A DNA stretch of 64,000 bases from Vibrio syngnathi (GCF_002119525.1 NZ_CP017917.1:806001-870000), one strand, 5' to 3'; positions 42,869-52,581 are shown, counted from the first letter of the stretch. Notes: generated from the letters alone by a model not told the origin. A program made the numbers and translations.

Positions 42869-43777
42869 TCACTCATCTCTCTTTAACGCTTGGGTGACGT
42901 GTTCTTTGATAATAGACAAGATCGATAACTTCACTTCACTTATTTGTTTAGAATGATTGCACCAAAGAGCAAAGCCAAACTTAAAACCATGTTCCATTTC
43001 AGATGATTGTATAGCTTCAACGTCGTAATGCGAAAATTCAGAATAAGCAAATGTTTTTGGTAGCAATGCCCACCCTAAACCAGCTTCAACCATTTTGATA
43101 ACTAACGCTAATTGGTCGACTTCTTCATTGTCAGAACTCACGGTTATTTTTTCGGACATTTCTTCTTCAATGAAGGATTTTAAGACAAACTGCTTCGCAT
43201 TTCTTAGCGCTAAAAGTACATCTTCTTTTGCCAAAGACGAAAACTCGCCATTTTTTTTAACGAAAGGGAAAAATTCTATATGGCCTAAAAAAGTGGCATC
43301 AAAACTGTGTATTCCACGACTGTCATGCACGTTGACCAGTCCAAAATGATACTCGCCACTTTCAAGGCCTTGCTTAATGTCTTTTTTATTTCGGACTAGA
43401 AAATTTACTCGCATCATAGGAAAATCACGACGTAACTTCTTTCGAATATCCACAAGTATTTGGTGAGGTATTACACTTGAATAAGCAAAAGTAATACTTT
43501 CCAATCCGCCATAAGACAAGCTCAAAGCGACCTTGTCGAAAGTTCGTGCTTGTTCAATCGTTTGCTTAGCATAATGATAAAGGTGATGACCATCCTCTGT
43601 CGGCTTAACCGATCGTCCTACTCTTTCAAAAAGGTTTACTGCGAGTTGGTCTTCAAGGTTCGTAATCACCTGTCCGATTGTCGTTCTGTGCTTATTAAGC
43701 TTAACGGCAGCCTTGCTAAAAGACAGTTGTTCATAAACGGTAACGAATGCGAGAAGTTGTTCAATGCTAAAATTCAT
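42869..43777 (-). CDS. LysR-family transcriptional regulator
   Basis: A 302-residue LysR-type regulator. The helix-turn-helix region is LLAFVTVYEQLSFSKAAVKL then HRTTIGQVITNLEDQLAVNLF (residues ~7-50), with the effector domain at ~90-295. The terminator 28 bp downstream means the BamA-like gene is transcribed separately, although both are on the same strand. The neighbouring BamA-like gene is the natural candidate target, but no LysR-box was identified. The effector is unknown. Confidence 0.9.
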   Translation of the reverse strand: MNFSIEQLLAFVTVYEQLSFSKAAVKLNKHRTTIGQVITNLEDQLAVNLFERVGRSVKPTEDGHHLYHYAKQTIEQARTFDKVALSLSYGGLESITFAYSSVIPHQILVDIRKKLRRDFPMMRVNFLVRNKKDIKQGLESGEYHFGLVNVHDSRGIHSFDATFLGHIEFFPFVKKNGEFSSLAKEDVLLALRNAKQFVLKSFIEEEMSEKITVSSDNEEVDQLALVIKMVEAGLGWALLPKTFAYSEFSHYDVEAIQSSEMEHGFKFGFALWCNHSKQISEVKLSILSIIKEHVTQALKRDE

Positions 43778-43882
43778 TTTGCTGTGCTTACTTTTAGTTG
43801 TTATATATTTAAATTATCACAGGTTGACGAAATATCTACTTTTTCAGAGTAATAATATTGAAATGAATTCGTCTGGTTGGAA

Positions 43883-43910
43883 CAAAAAAACCTACTTAAG
43901 TCAATAGGTT
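43883..43910 (-). terminator. terminator of the patatin-like operon
   Basis: AACCTA pairs with TAGGTT around a 10-nt loop. On the minus strand it ends in seven T residues, 26 bp after the last stop codon. Confidence 0.85.
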
Positions 43911-43935
43911 CTTTCATTGATGTGTAACGAATAAC

Positions 43936-44361
43936 TTAAATGTATTCGATAATTCGAGCTAGGTAGTTAAAGTCGCCTGAGTCACCATGGTAATTGCGAT
44001 AAACATCGACACTGAAATATTTAGGTTGATCTGCTTGAATGTGTTCAGCAATACGCTGCTCAATAGACTCTAGAGTTTCACCCGTTTGCGAATAAATGTA
44101 TTTCTTGATGCTCTTTTGAAGCTGGCGTTGCTTGGCTTCTTTGTGTGTCACGTAATTGTTCACCTCAACCCATTGACCAATGTAATCAATCGCCACGTAG
44201 TCTGAACCCTCTTCGACCATGATTAGCGCCGCTTCTTGCTGAACGTCGGCCAGTTGTAACATGTCGTTATCGACTTTTTGCTGATCCATTGAGGTCGCGT
44301 TTTGTGCCATTGCAACGCTAGACGTTGCCAAGATAAGTAGCGTTAATGCTGTTTTTTTCAT
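43936..44361 (-). CDS. small secreted hypothetical protein, partner of patatin lipoprotein
   Basis: A 141-residue protein with a clear signal peptide ending at VAMA (residue ~19), so periplasmic or secreted. The mature part is charged and mostly helical at first (MDQQKVDNDMLQLADVQQEAALIMVEEG), with a Tyr-rich C-terminus (YFSVDVYRNYHGDSGDFNYLARIIEYI). I do not recognise a family. It starts 16 bp after the patatin-like gene and shares its terminator, so the two are an operon. It may be a chaperone, inhibitor or accessory factor of the phospholipase, which is inference from position only. Confidence 0.75.
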   Translation of the reverse strand: MKKTALTLLILATSSVAMAQNATSMDQQKVDNDMLQLADVQQEAALIMVEEGSDYVAIDYIGQWVEVNNYVTHKEAKQRQLQKSIKKYIYSQTGETLESIEQRIAEHIQADQPKYFSVDVYRNYHGDSGDFNYLARIIEYI

Positions 44362-44377
44362 TTTACAATATCCCTGA

Positions 44378-45562
44378 TTAAGGTAATTCGGTTACCCAAG
44401 GTTTACCCTGAGTTGCTTTGTGATAACCATATTCGTATATAGTTAATAGGTAATGTTCGTCAAACATGTCCTTGGTTCGTTTGGCGTAACCAAAGTCGTG
44501 CTCGATGTAGGTGAATTGCATATCAATGTTGTTAATTTCACTGATGTATTTCATTCGATATAAGTCACCACGCGTTTGTGCAAGCGTTAGGTTTGATACG
44601 CTCTTTGCGACCAAATCGAGTCCCTTATCTCTCAGAGAGTGATACGGTGCTTTCAGCGCGCCATTTCGAATAACATCGAGCTGTGGTGATGTTTTTAACC
44701 CAAGTGCATCTGAGATCTGTTGATAGTCGAAGTTTGAGGGATTGAAGAACACTTGAGTCGCTAAACCACCATCGACGTGCAGTTCTTCAAAAACTTCGCC
44801 TTCATGTTCTACATCGATGAACTGCGGTGGGAACACACCAGGAATAGACGCACTTGCGGCCAACACCTTATATATGAGTTCAGACTTATCTGGCATGTCG
44901 CTATTTGCTATTGCACCTACATTCCAAATGACAAGCTCACCAGAATCAAAATGAGTGCTACCAATAAACAGACGTTTGCCGCTGCGATGTCGCGCTGCGA
45001 TTTGCTCAATCATGGGTTCAGGGAACGCCTCAGCAATAAACTGGTACAAGTTTTCGCCATCGGTAAACGCATCTTTAAAGACGGTGTTCAAAAAATTCTT
45101 TTTACCGAGTACGGATTTATCGTTTATGTTCAACATCACGTCCTTCATCTTAGAGAACGCATCTCCCCCGATGAACACAAACGGTGCCATTAACGCGCCT
45201 GCGCTGATTCCTGTCACAATGGAGTAATCTTTCAGCTGGCCTGACTCTTCAAGCCCTATCAAGATACCGGCACCAAAAGCTCCGTTAGCACCACCTCCCG
45301 ACAAGGCCAAGATGTTCAATTGGTCATCTGACACAGTAATCGGCGTGGTTTGATCCGCTGAAGAGTATAAGAAGTCTGGCGACTCACTCGCCCAAATACG
45401 CAGTGGCTCTGCTACTGATGATGCATCCTCTACAATGACTTCTTTGTAATTGTCTTTGTTTACGCGTACATCCAGTGTGTGAGGTGAACTACAAGCCACT
45501 ACCAAGAGTGACAAAGCAACGGTAAGACCCGAAGAGATTAGACGGTTCATATTTAGGCTCAT
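44378..45562 (-). CDS. patatin-like phospholipase lipoprotein
   Basis: A 394-residue lipoprotein with lipobox VVAC near residue 24. The patatin domain (~65-350) has the oxyanion motif LSGGGANGAFGAGIL, the nucleophile elbow GISAG (Ser) and the DGG motif HVDGGLA carrying the catalytic Asp. The Ser-Asp dyad is intact, so lipid acyl-hydrolase activity is expected at the envelope. ATG codons at 45562 and 45550 are both possible starts, each with a weak ribosome-binding site. It is followed by a small secreted protein gene. About 140 bp upstream lies the GGGTA-N15-GATT element shared with three other envelope genes. Confidence 0.9.
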   Translation of the reverse strand: MSLNMNRLISSGLTVALSLLVVACSSPHTLDVRVNKDNYKEVIVEDASSVAEPLRIWASESPDFLYSSADQTTPITVSDDQLNILALSGGGANGAFGAGILIGLEESGQLKDYSIVTGISAGALMAPFVFIGGDAFSKMKDVMLNINDKSVLGKKNFLNTVFKDAFTDGENLYQFIAEAFPEPMIEQIAARHRSGKRLFIGSTHFDSGELVIWNVGAIANSDMPDKSELIYKVLAASASIPGVFPPQFIDVEHEGEVFEELHVDGGLATQVFFNPSNFDYQQISDALGLKTSPQLDVIRNGALKAPYHSLRDKGLDLVAKSVSNLTLAQTRGDLYRMKYISEINNIDMQFTYIEHDFGYAKRTKDMFDEHYLLTIYEYGYHKATQGKPWVTELP

Positions 45563-45698
45563 TTAGTAGTCTCTAAATTGATTCAGAGTCTCTGTTTAAT
45601 AAATAAAAAAACTAAAAAACAGAGAGGTTAATAAATAGGGATAAAGTGAAGTCCATCTCTTTGTAGTCGTAATATAGCTAGTATCCGGCTTAACTCGT

Positions 45699-45722
45699 AA
45701 TCTCGTTTGTAGGACGCTACCC
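45699..45722 (-). promoter_or_regulatory. shared envelope-gene element upstream of patatin-like operon
   Basis: On the minus strand: exact core GGGTAGCGTCCT, then ACAAACGA and GATT. The core 12-mer is identical at 57237 and 62965 (reverse), in the same orientation relative to the downstream gene. It is a candidate promoter or operator about 140 bp before the gene start. Confidence 0.6.
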
Positions 45723-45774
45723 ATCGAATAGTCGCCCCCCTTACTGACCTTAAGCACTGTTGGAGTTAATCGCT

Positions 45775-46632
45775 CTAGCCTATTTTGACCACGTTGAAAT
45801 CGTGGGTAGGCTCTACAAATTCATACTGAGCATTGATTGTTTGTAGTTCCCAAGTGCCATAGCTCTTAGTCAGCTCCAACACACCATAAACCGCGTTGTT
45901 TGCATGACGGAATGCAGCCACCGGAGACATTCTTTTCATTAATCCCGCTGTAAATAAGCCTGAGATAAGGTCGCCAACACCAACTGGCTGTTTATCAAAT
46001 TCGATATTCGGCCGTTGAGCTAAATAGCATGCCTTTTTCGTTGCGAGGATCATGCTGAACGCATCATCGGGTAATGAGTGTAGATGTTTCACTAGCACCA
46101 TCTTTGGCCCAAGTTCCAGTGCCTTCTTACAGGCTGTAACCGCATCATAAAGCGAGTGGATTTTGATACCGGTCAATTCGCTCAGCTCAAATTGGTTTGG
46201 CACGATGACATCGGCAATAGGCAGCAAGTGATTGATAATGGCAGTTTTAACGCCATCCTCAACGATACAACCTTTATCTGGATCACCCATTACAGGGTCA
46301 CAAATATAGAGTGCACTGTGGTTCTTTTCTTTAACTAGATTAACCGACTCAGCAACCGCTTTACATTGGTCTGCGCTTCCCTGATAACCCGATAGGATCG
46401 CACCGCAGTCTTTCAGCGCGTTGATGTTGTCTAGGCCTCGAATCAAGTTTCGAATATCATCTGAGCCAAATGTTTGCCCAGTCCAACCTTGTTGATATTG
46501 AGTGTGATTAGAGAACTGAACAGTATGGATTGGCCACACATCGAGTCCCATTCTTTGGATTGGAAAAACCACAGAACTGTTGCCTGCATGCCCATAAACC
46601 ACGTGAGATTGAATAGAAATAATGCTTTTCAT
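45775..46632 (-). CDS. pdxY: pyridoxal kinase
   Basis: A 285-residue ribokinase-fold kinase of the PdxY type that makes pyridoxal 5'-phosphate in the salvage pathway. The N-terminal [24 protein letters not shown] is the family signature, followed by [36 protein letters not shown] and the anion-hole/catalytic motif [12 protein letters not shown] with Asp. Length is standard. The gene lies 200 bp downstream of aspD, a PLP enzyme, with a weak hairpin between. Supply of cofactor to the aspartate system is a reasonable inference. Confidence 0.95.
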   Translation of the reverse strand: MKSIISIQSHVVYGHAGNSSVVFPIQRMGLDVWPIHTVQFSNHTQYQQGWTGQTFGSDDIRNLIRGLDNINALKDCGAILSGYQGSADQCKAVAESVNLVKEKNHSALYICDPVMGDPDKGCIVEDGVKTAIINHLLPIADVIVPNQFELSELTGIKIHSLYDAVTACKKALELGPKMVLVKHLHSLPDDAFSMILATKKACYLAQRPNIEFDKQPVGVGDLISGLFTAGLMKRMSPVAAFRHANNAVYGVLELTKSYGTWELQTINAQYEFVEPTHDFNVVKIG

Positions 46633-46743
46633 GCGTCGCTCTTTCAGTTTGAAATGGATTTGATTATTTAGATAAGACGACTAAATAAACACAACGATTG
46701 CATCCCATAGATAGCTACTTGAACACTGTGCTTATTTGGTCGG

Positions 46744-46772
46744 AATAGCCTCGACATCGCCGAGGCTTATTC
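46744..46772 (-). terminator. hairpin downstream of aspD
   Basis: AGCCTCG pairs with CGAGGCT around a 7-nt loop, extended by A-T pairs. The T-run on the minus strand is poor (TATTCC), so some read-through into pdxY is possible. Confidence 0.55.
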
Positions 46773-46832
46773 TTAAGTGTTTGAACATAGCTGGCCTAGA
46801 ATCATGTATTCGATTCTAAGCCTGACTAGAGC

Positions 46833-48431
46833 TTATGCGCCTTGAAACTCAGCGAAGTGCTCGTCCAACACCTTACGAGTTGCGCGGCCAATCAGTTCGT
46901 ACTCATGGTGAGTCAGGTTAGCTAGCGATACACGAACAGAAGCGTGTACTACATCGAAGCCTTTGCCTGGAAGCAAGATAACGCCCGTTTCATGTGCAAG
47001 ACGGAATAGGAAATCTTTACCTTTGCCATTTGATTTGAACCAATCGACAAACGCGTCGCCGTACAACTTGCCACCTAAAGTATCCAGCTCAAGCAGTGTG
47101 TAGTAATCAACGCGATCTTTGTTCTCTTCAACTTCAAGACCCATGTTTTTGTAAAGCGTAATGTAGCGTTCACGAATGATGCGTTTGCATGCTGCTTTGT
47201 AGCTACCTTCAGAATCCATTAGGCAAGTTAGAGCAAACATCGCCATTTGCACTTGTTGCGGTAGAGATAGACCGGCAGTGTGATTCAAGGCTACGCTACG
47301 GCTGTCTGCAACGATGCGGTCGATGAACTTAATGTCACGTGGCTCCGGAGTCAGTGTTTTGTAACGGTCATCAAGTTGACACTGTTTTTCTTCGCTGAAA
47401 GAGCTTAGTGCGTCATCAAATACGTTTTTGTGTTGGATACCAATGGTACCTAAACGCCAACCGGTTGCGCCAAAGTATTTAGAGAACGAGTAAACACAAA
47501 GTGTGTTGTACGGTAGTTTTGCAAATAGAGAAACGAAGTCATCGGCAAATGTACCGTATACATCATCAGTGATGATGAATAGGTCACTGCGTTGCTCATT
47601 CACAAAGTTTGTTAGGTTCTCTAAAGTCTCGTCAGAGAATTTCACTGATGCTGGATTAGCAGGGTTAACGACACAAAGTAGTTTGATGTCTGTATCTGCC
47701 AGTTTCTCGATTTCAGACATTGGTAGCTGCCAAGTGGTCTCATCAAGACGCAGCTCAACGATCTCTAGTTCGTACTCAGAAAGCTCTGGAATTTCTAGGT
47801 AAGGGGTAAAAATTGGCGTAATTAACGCCACTTTATCGCCTTTTTTCAATAGACCATTATTGAACATCGTTTGGAATGTGTAGGTCATTGATGCCGTACC
47901 ACCTTCCGTTGCGAACAAGTCGAAATCTGTGGTCATTGGAACTGGGCCATACATCTCTTGTGCAATGTACTGCTTCACCACTTTCTCAATATTAGTCAAC
48001 ATACGTGGTGGTACTGGATAATTACACGCTAGGTAAGCAAGAACGAGTTCGTTTAAGAACGCTTGTTTTTGGATACCTAGACGATCTTTTGCGTAGCTTA
48101 GTGCGCGTTCGATGAACTGAACACCTTTGTCGTTTGAGTATTCTTTAGCAAACGTATCGAAACGCTCAACGATACCCACGCCATCAGGGATACCGCCGAA
48201 ATCACCCCCAAGGTACGCATAGTTACGTTCTGCTTCATTAACAGAGAACTCACCAAGACGAATAAACGCTTTACGTGGCAATGTTGCTAGGAAGTTTGGA
48301 TTGCCACGACCTGCGTCTAGTAAAGCGCGGTCTGGCACGGCTTGAGCAACTTCAATTAATTTGTCTTTTAATTCAAATGGGCTTAAATCAGCGAATTTTG
48401 AAAAGTCGATATTAGTATTTTGTGTAGTCAT
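46833..48431 (-). CDS. aspD: aspartate 4-decarboxylase / aspartate aminotransferase
   Basis: A 532-residue PLP-dependent enzyme of the aminotransferase fold that beta-decarboxylates L-aspartate to L-alanine and CO2. Motifs: DAGRGNPNFLATLPRKAF near the N-terminus, LLCVVNPANPASVKFSD (~255-275), IITDDVYGTF, and the PLP-lysine region YSFSKYFGATGWRLGTIG (~310-330), all intact. Family enzymes form large dodecamers. The gene is 87 bp after aspT on the same strand, giving the known AspT-AspD pair. The paired cycle consumes a proton inside and drives a proton-motive force. Confidence 0.94.
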   Translation of the reverse strand: MTTQNTNIDFSKFADLSPFELKDKLIEVAQAVPDRALLDAGRGNPNFLATLPRKAFIRLGEFSVNEAERNYAYLGGDFGGIPDGVGIVERFDTFAKEYSNDKGVQFIERALSYAKDRLGIQKQAFLNELVLAYLACNYPVPPRMLTNIEKVVKQYIAQEMYGPVPMTTDFDLFATEGGTASMTYTFQTMFNNGLLKKGDKVALITPIFTPYLEIPELSEYELEIVELRLDETTWQLPMSEIEKLADTDIKLLCVVNPANPASVKFSDETLENLTNFVNEQRSDLFIITDDVYGTFADDFVSLFAKLPYNTLCVYSFSKYFGATGWRLGTIGIQHKNVFDDALSSFSEEKQCQLDDRYKTLTPEPRDIKFIDRIVADSRSVALNHTAGLSLPQQVQMAMFALTCLMDSEGSYKAACKRIIRERYITLYKNMGLEVEENKDRVDYYTLLELDTLGGKLYGDAFVDWFKSNGKGKDFLFRLAHETGVILLPGKGFDVVHASVRVSLANLTHHEYELIGRATRKVLDEHFAEFQGA

Positions 48432-48518
48432 AATATTTACCTAATTATATATTTGTTAAATTTTGGGAATACTTATCCTATCGACTAAATATTTAGCCGA
48501 TAAGTTACTGTTTATTAT

Positions 48519-50234
48519 TTACATGCCTGCGTTTAAAGTAATTACACCGACGATGATGGGGCCCCACAATGTAAGTAGGACATTAGCTACTGCGTAAGTT
48601 ACTGTGAAAGTAAATACAGGTGTTGCATTGCCTGTTTTTTCCATTAATGCCGCAAAGCCAGGGTTTGCGCTGCGTCCGCCAGTCACACAACCTAATGCTT
48701 CTACCGGATTCTTAATTTTCAACACAAAGTATGAAAAGAAGAATGATATAAGTTGCGGAATAATGGTTACAGCAGCACCTAAGAACAATAATGACATACC
48801 GTGTTCTTTGATGGTGTCAACGGCTTGTGGCCCGGCTTGCAGACCAACAATTCCAACAAAAGCTGCCAGGCCAAAGTCACGAATAAAGTTAACGGCTCCA
48901 ACTGGAAACTGTGCAATGTGTGGGTTTCGGCTACGAATCCAGCCAACGAATAAACCAGAGATCAAACAACCTGCACCAGAACCAATCGTTACGGGAATAC
49001 CTGCAATCTTAAAGCTGATCAAACCAATAAGCAGACCAACAACCATACCCAAACCAAGAATAACAAAGTCAGTCATGGTTGCTGACCCCATGCGCTTACC
49101 GATGTGTTTTTCAACTCGGTTGATGTCTTGAGCGGTACCGGTTAATTGAATAACGTCGTTTTTCTCAACAATCAGCTCATCAGTAATGGCGACTGAAGCA
49201 CCTTCTCGCATGTAATCTGTCACATACACGCCGCGGAGTGAGCGTTCGTTTGAGCTGTCTTTGATTTCTCTTAACGAACGACCAATCAGCTTGCGGTTAT
49301 CAGCGATAAGTTGACGATTTTCTTCAATAACTTCATAGCTTTCCGGTAATACTACTTCATTACTTTGTGCCTTGCTCTGTAGCTCATGAACCGCATTTCT
49401 ACGGCCGGTAACCACAACAAGGTCGCCCGCTTTAAGTGCAGTGAACTTGTCTGCACTCAACTCTTTTCCGTCGCGCTCAATAAGTTCGATACACGCAGCA
49501 AGTGATGATTGGTTCAATTGCGCTAATGTTTTTCCAACCAGTTTATCATCGTGAGTTACTTTAAAAGCACGTGTCACTAAAGCGGTGACTGCGTTGAATT
49601 CGCCATCGGCTAAATCACGTTTACCGTTTGAGTTTTTCTCTTCTAGTGCGATAGCTTCAGCTCGAATGTCCCACTTCATCAGTGTTGGGAATACCCAGGT
49701 AACCATTAGAATTGGACCTAAAGAACCAAAGATGTATGTTACCGCGTAACCAACCGCTACGTTTGTTTGCATCAGGTGCTTGGCTTCTTCAGATACACCG
49801 CCTAAGCGTGCAATCGCATCGCCTGCAGTACCAATGATCGCAGATTGAGTTAAGCCACCAGCCGCTAGACCTGCAGCTGTACCTCTGTCTAGGTCAAATA
49901 ACCATGCTGCAGCTAATACACAGAGTAAACCGGACACAGTCATCACGACAGCTGAAAGTAATATATTGATGGTTCTAAAGTTAAGTGCTTTAAAGAACTG
50001 AGCACCACCTTGATAACCGACTGCATATATAAATAGCGCGAAGAAAATACTTTTCACACCTGGGTCAATATTAACACCAAACTGTCCTATAATTACGCCC
50101 ATCAATAATGTTCCGGCAACACCGCCTAAAACAAATCGACCAATGGTAATTTTACCAACCATATAGCCAAGAGATAGTGTAATAAATAGAGCGACAAATG
50201 GTGCCATGTCAAATAGATTAGAAATAATGTCCAT
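48519..50234 (-). CDS. aspT: aspartate:alanine antiporter
   Basis: A 571-residue inner-membrane exchanger of the AAEx family. About five N-terminal helices are followed by a central cytoplasmic region with two RCK_C/TrkA-C-like domains (~215-385; KLVGKTLAQLNQSSLAACIELIERDG and KLIGRSLREIKDSSNERSLRGV), then about six more helices (GLAAFVGIVGLQAGPQAV). It swaps external aspartate(-1) for internal alanine(0), which is electrogenic. With AspD this is a decarboxylation-driven energy and acid-tolerance cycle known from Tetragenococcus. It is the first gene of aspT-aspD; the IS pair lies about 320 bp upstream. Confidence 0.94.
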   Translation of the reverse strand: MDIISNLFDMAPFVALFITLSLGYMVGKITIGRFVLGGVAGTLLMGVIIGQFGVNIDPGVKSIFFALFIYAVGYQGGAQFFKALNFRTINILLSAVVMTVSGLLCVLAAAWLFDLDRGTAAGLAAGGLTQSAIIGTAGDAIARLGGVSEEAKHLMQTNVAVGYAVTYIFGSLGPILMVTWVFPTLMKWDIRAEAIALEEKNSNGKRDLADGEFNAVTALVTRAFKVTHDDKLVGKTLAQLNQSSLAACIELIERDGKELSADKFTALKAGDLVVVTGRRNAVHELQSKAQSNEVVLPESYEVIEENRQLIADNRKLIGRSLREIKDSSNERSLRGVYVTDYMREGASVAITDELIVEKNDVIQLTGTAQDINRVEKHIGKRMGSATMTDFVILGLGMVVGLLIGLISFKIAGIPVTIGSGAGCLISGLFVGWIRSRNPHIAQFPVGAVNFIRDFGLAAFVGIVGLQAGPQAVDTIKEHGMSLLFLGAAVTIIPQLISFFFSYFVLKIKNPVEALGCVTGGRSANPGFAALMEKTGNATPVFTFTVTYAVANVLLTLWGPIIVGVITLNAGM

Positions 50235-50559
50235 GACAAATTTACTCTTGTTATTAAATAAAAGGAGTAAATAACCTAACGAATAACTTAATATTGATAT
50301 TTGTTGGATTATTCAAATTAAATAAAGCATCTCGTTGCTTCGAACCAAATATTAATAACAAAAGGTTTAATTATGTAATCCCATTTGACGGATCAAATCA
50401 TCACTTTGACTATTTGGAGGGAACCTGAAGTATGATTTATATCTAAAGTGGTTGTTTTTACTGCATTTAGTTCAAGGTAGGATAAGTGGATTATTTTCGA
50501 AATAAATTTCAAAAAAATGTTTTTATACCCAAAACAGTAACCTAACTACCATGTTCTAC
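50235..50559. other. 325-bp region upstream of aspT up to the IS pair
   Basis: AT-rich promoter region of aspT. I see no gene. The left copy of the 9-bp target duplication ends at 50559. Confidence 0.7.
50551..50559. repeat. 9-bp target-site duplication, left copy
   Basis: ATGTTCTAC immediately before the left inverted repeat; identical to 52582-52590. Nine bp is the size expected for IS903-type elements. Confidence 0.9.
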
Positions 50560-50613
50560 GGCGTTGTTGATCAAATCAGCTTGAGGTTCAACGACGCCAT
50601 ATTTGACTAATCG

Positions 50614-51522
50614 TTAGCTTCTAACAGGCATACCTAGTCCTATGACTTTGTTTATAGCTTTGACATTCGCCATGATTTCTCCCACTTGAGCGTTGTAACA
50701 TCTCAAGCTCAATTTACCGCTGGTTAGTCCTTTATATCGAGACATTGCGGTCTCAGATATTGAGCGATAGTGGTAACCAGACTCAGATTTCCACTCCGTT
50801 ATTGTTCCGTTTTTAAGAGCCTCTACAGCTTCATTTCTGGGATGCCCATCTTCCCAAAGCGCCGCATTCTTTCGAGGTGGTATCAACGGAGTACAGCCCT
50901 TATTCTTCAGAGTCTCATGGCAACTTTTTGTGTCATATGCTCCATCAGCAGATACTGTATGAATCTTTCTACGTAAAGGGTTGAGTAATGTTGGCAGCAC
51001 TTCGTTATCGCCAACACTTACAAGACTGACTTCTGCACTAATGGCCTGATGAGTTTCTACATCAACGGCTAAGTGCAGTTTGCGCCAAGTTCTGCGTTTT
51101 TCGGCGCCGTGCTTTTTCACCTTCCACTCACCTTCGCCAAAGACTTTGAGACCAGTCGAGTCAATAGCGATATGGCGAATAGCTCCTCTGGATTTGTTAC
51201 GATATTTGACCTGAACTGTCTTCGAGCGTTTGCTGATACACGTGTAGTCTGGGGACGTCAGTGGAACCTCCAATAGATCAAAGATAGAGTCAATAAAACC
51301 TTGAAGAGCACGTAATGGCAGAGAGAAGATCCCCTTAATCATCAAGGCTGTTTCAATCGCGGTATCAGAATACTGGAAACCTCTACCACGCTTACCATGA
51401 TGGGTTGTACATCGCCATGCATCTATGGCTGAATCATCTATCCAGAACGTAACCGAGCCACGCTTGCACAGAGCCTTATTGTATTCCGCCCAGTTAGTTA
51501 TCTTCTTTTCCGCTTTACCCAT
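50614..51522 (-). CDS. IS5-family transposase, copy 1 (complete element)
   Basis: A 302-residue DDE transposase of the IS903/IS1182-like branch of IS5. An N-terminal helix-turn-helix DNA-binding part is followed by the catalytic core: first Asp in HIAIDSTGLKVFGEGEW, second Asp in VSADGAYDTKSCH, and Glu in YRSISETAMSRYKGL with the usual Arg/Lys downstream. All look intact, and the element has both inverted repeats, so this copy could be active. The start ATG follows GGTGGTGAC. Confidence 0.95.
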   Translation of the reverse strand: MGKAEKKITNWAEYNKALCKRGSVTFWIDDSAIDAWRCTTHHGKRGRGFQYSDTAIETALMIKGIFSLPLRALQGFIDSIFDLLEVPLTSPDYTCISKRSKTVQVKYRNKSRGAIRHIAIDSTGLKVFGEGEWKVKKHGAEKRRTWRKLHLAVDVETHQAISAEVSLVSVGDNEVLPTLLNPLRRKIHTVSADGAYDTKSCHETLKNKGCTPLIPPRKNAALWEDGHPRNEAVEALKNGTITEWKSESGYHYRSISETAMSRYKGLTSGKLSLRCYNAQVGEIMANVKAINKVIGLGMPVRS

Positions 51523-51585
51523 GTCACCACCGTTCTAACCACCATAAAGGATCAGATCACAGGACTTGGAAAAGGTTCAACTGAT

Positions 51586-52503
51586 TTAAGCAACAACGCC
51601 TCTAACAGGCATACCTAGTCCTATGACTTTGTTTATAGCTTTGACATTCGCCATGATTTCTCCCACTTGAGCGTTGTAACATCTCAAGCTCAATTTACCG
51701 CTAGTTAGTCCTTTATATCGAGACATTGCAGTCTCAGATATTGAGCGATAGTGGTAACCAGACTCAGATTTCCACTCCGCTATTGTTCCGTTTTTCAGAG
51801 CCTTTACTGCTTCATTTCTGGGATGCCCTTCTTCCCAAAGCGCCGCATTCTTTCGAGGCGGTATCAACGGAGTACTGCCCTTATTTTTCAGGGTCTCATA
51901 GCAACTTTTTGTGTCATACGCTCCATCGGCAGATACGGTATCTATCTTTCTACGTAAAGGGTTGAGTAATGTTGGCAGCACTTCGCTATCGCCAACACTT
52001 ACAAGACTGACTTCTGCACTAATGGCCTGATGAGTTTCTACATCAACGGCTAAGTGCAGTTTGCGCCAAGTTCTGCGTTTTTCGGCGCCGTGCTTTTTCA
52101 CCTTCCACTCACCTTCGCCAAAGACTTTGAGACCAGTCGAGTCAATAGCGATATGGCGAATAGCTCCTCTGGATTTGTTACGATATTTGACCTGAACTGT
52201 CTTCGAGCGTTTGCTGATACACGTGTAGTCTGGGGACGTCAGTGGAACCTCCAATAGATCAAAGATAGAGTCAATAAAACCTTGAAGAGCACGCAATGGT
52301 AGAGAGAATATCCCCTTAATCATCAATGCAGTTTCAATCGCTGTATCAGAGTACTGGAAGCCTCTACCACGCTTACCATGATGGGTTGTACATCGCCATG
52401 CATCTATGGCTGAATCATCTATCCAGAACGTAACCGAGCCACGCTTGCACAGAGCCTTATTGTATTCCGCCCAGTTAGTTATCTTCTTTTCCGCTTTACC
52501 CAT
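51586..52503 (-). CDS. IS5-family transposase, copy 2 (end-truncated element)
   Basis: A 305-residue near-copy of the first transposase. It differs at a handful of residues in the C-terminal half (for example D for H at KIDTVS, Y for H at SCYET, S for C in NKGS). Its natural 3' end is deleted, so the frame reads through the first unit's right inverted repeat and gains the tail GVVA before a stop. The DDE residues are intact, so it could still act in trans, but its own element lacks one end. Confidence 0.93.
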   Translation of the reverse strand: MGKAEKKITNWAEYNKALCKRGSVTFWIDDSAIDAWRCTTHHGKRGRGFQYSDTAIETALMIKGIFSLPLRALQGFIDSIFDLLEVPLTSPDYTCISKRSKTVQVKYRNKSRGAIRHIAIDSTGLKVFGEGEWKVKKHGAEKRRTWRKLHLAVDVETHQAISAEVSLVSVGDSEVLPTLLNPLRRKIDTVSADGAYDTKSCYETLKNKGSTPLIPPRKNAALWEEGHPRNEAVKALKNGTIAEWKSESGYHYRSISETAMSRYKGLTSGKLSLRCYNAQVGEIMANVKAINKVIGLGMPVRGVVA

Positions 52504-52581
52504 GTCACCACCGTTCTAACTACCATAAAGGATCAGATCACAGGACTTGGAAAAGGTTCAACTGATTTAAGCAACAACGCC

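Larger units (their letters stand above)
50560..52581 (-). mobile_element. tandem pair of IS5-family (IS903-like) elements, second copy truncated
   Basis: The outer ends begin GGCGTTGTTG on both sides and match at 18 of the first 20 bases, like IS903 ends (GGCTTTGTTG). The first unit, 50560-51600, is complete. The second, 51601-52581, joins directly to the right end of the first and lacks the 60 bp at its own left end, including that inverted repeat. The whole pair, not each unit, is flanked by the 9-bp duplication ATGTTCTAC. The two copies differ in parts and are identical in others (about 51000-51290), so they are mosaic. Confidence 0.92.

Noticed and set aside
44777-45193. 138-codon open frame antisense to the patatin-like gene
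   Set aside because: The patatin motifs fix the true frame; no independent support for this one.
48604-49131. 175-codon open frame on the plus strand, antisense to aspT
   Set aside because: Lies wholly inside aspT in an opposite frame, and has no ribosome-binding site or recognisable family.
50560-52581. Composite transposon carrying cargo
   Set aside because: The two IS copies abut directly; there is no DNA between them, so no cargo.
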